In this document: positions 63,516-64,000 of the stretch, piece after piece | How the letters are laid out: each line of letters starts with the position of its first letter | How positions within the stretch are numbered: the first letter of the stretch is position 1 | NCBI RefSeq assembly: GCF_900105245.1 | Contig: NZ_FNSZ01000001.1 | Coordinates: 3,720,001 to 3,784,000 of the forward strand | Direction: 5' to 3' | DNA length: 64,000 nt | Source: Streptomyces sp. 1222.5 | GTDB taxonomy: Bacteria; Actinomycetota; Actinomycetes; Streptomycetales; Streptomycetaceae | Made by a program: the position numbers and the translations under genes | The notes under the pieces: generated by a model | What the model was told of the DNA's origin: nothing | What the model saw: the letters and a program-made list of their open reading frames with translations, nothing else | Database searches by the model: none

Positions 63516-64000
63516 TAGTGCTCCTCTGTGATGCTCTGCGCGAACTCCCACGCGTCCGCGACGATTCCGGCGAGGTCCGCGCGGGTCGGGTTCCAGCCCA
63601 GCTTCTCGCGGGCGGTGTCCGCGGCGGCGACCAGGACCGCCGGGTCGCCGCCGCGGCGCGGGGCGGCCACCTCGGGGATCGGGTGGCCGGTGACCTCGCG
63701 GACGGTCTCGATGACCTGGCGGACGGAGAAGCCGCTGCCGTTGCCGAGGTTGCAGATCAGGTGCGTGCCCGGCCGGGCGGCCCGCAGGGCGAGCAGGTGG
63801 GCCTCGGCCAGGTCCGCCACGTGGATGTAGTCGCGGACGCAGGTCCCGTCGGGGGTGGCGTAGTCGTCGCCGTAGACCGAGATGGCGTCGCGGCGGCCCT
63901 GGGCGACCTGGAGGACCAGCGGGATCAGGTGCGACTCGGGGTCGTGGCGCTCGCCGTGGGCGCCGTAGGCTCCGGCGACGTTGAAGTAGCGCAGGGACAC
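63515..64000 (-). CDS. galE: UDP-glucose 4-epimerase, C-terminal part (cut by window end)
   Basis: Only the last ~161 codons are inside the window. They include 'SLRYFNVAGA', 'DGTCVRDYIHVADLAEAHLLAL', 'NLGNGSGFSVRQVIETV' and 'REKLGWNPTRADL', which are diagnostic for GalE. The enzyme interconverts UDP-glucose and UDP-galactose with bound NAD+. The N-terminal Rossmann fold and start lie beyond position 64000. It is upstream of and overlaps galK, as in a gal operon. Confidence 0.95.
   Translation of the reverse strand: MSLRYFNVAGAYGAHGERHDPESHLIPLVLQVAQGRRDAISVYGDDYATPDGTCVRDYIHVADLAEAHLLALRAARPGTHLICNLGNGSGFSVRQVIETVREVTGHPIPEVAAPRRGGDPAVLVAAADTAREKLGWNPTRADLAGIVADAWEFAQSITEEH

Overview
The window is typical Streptomyces chromosome. 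It has very high G+C, dense genes with frequent GTG starts, ATGA/GTGA stop-start overlaps, and a set of actinomycete-specific genes (two Rpf-type lytic enzymes, DivIC, DUF501, secreted DUF1906 protein, orphan two-component proteins). From memory, the order ABC transporter / cfa / ndh / ppx / divIC / eno / rpf / mazG ... mfd ... glmU / prs / rplY / pth ... ppc ... galK / galE resembles the core arm of S. coelicolor-type chromosomes around SCO3089-SCO3137. I could not run a comparison. I see no phage, integrase, insertion sequence, CRISPR array or natural-product cluster.

Layout. 0.2-3.5 kb: a MacB/FtsX-type ABC transporter. 3.5-7.3 kb: cyclopropane-fatty-acid synthase family enzyme, a secreted protein and type II NADH dehydrogenase with Rex-like operators upstream. 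7.7-11.2 kb: a minus-strand run ppx-DUF501-divIC-eno. 11.5-13.7 kb: two resuscitation-promoting-factor proteins, the first behind a ydaO-type (c-di-AMP) riboswitch. 13.8-20.4 kb: cytochrome P450, mazG, a SurA-like lipoprotein with a TTG start, a DUF1906 glycoside-hydrolase-like protein, and a Ser/Thr kinase overlapping a membrane protein gene. 20.7-25.9 kb: a one-chain HTH/N6-methylase/specificity protein whose gene carries a series of GTGAAC hexamers that recur in its promoter region, then secreted proteins and lipoproteins. 26.1-35.0 kb: a regulator pair, mfd and a second MacB-type ABC transporter. 35.4-40.1 kb: an MFS exporter, a DUF485/acetate-type symporter pair and a coiled-coil DivIVA-like protein. 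40.3-41.2 kb: an ECF sigma gene fused by an apparent deletion to the 3' end of a dihydrofolate-reductase-family gene.

41.2-46.4 kb is the most unusual part. Four adjacent genes carry domains of polymorphic toxins and their SUKH-type immunity proteins, but combined within intracellular chains: an Imm35/YrhB-like + collagen-like + nucleotide-deaminase-like + SUKH-4 protein; a WHH (HNH/EndoVII) nuclease-like + SUKH protein; and, divergently, a YwqJ-type deaminase followed by a SUKH-3 protein. None has a visible secretion signal. An internal surveillance or phage-defence role is possible but is inference only.

46.4-64 kb: an orphan NarL-type sensor kinase; an HTH-HTH-LAGLIDADG-like protein abutting tRNA-Gln(TTG); glmU-prs-rplY-pth; a membrane protein; ppc; a desaturase-TetR operon with paired palindromes upstream; a VOC protein and trans-aconitate-methyltransferase-like gene divergent from a MarR regulator; an atypical orphan response regulator; a GNAT acetyltransferase; a probably frameshifted hypothetical gene; and the galE-galK pair, with galE cut by the window end.
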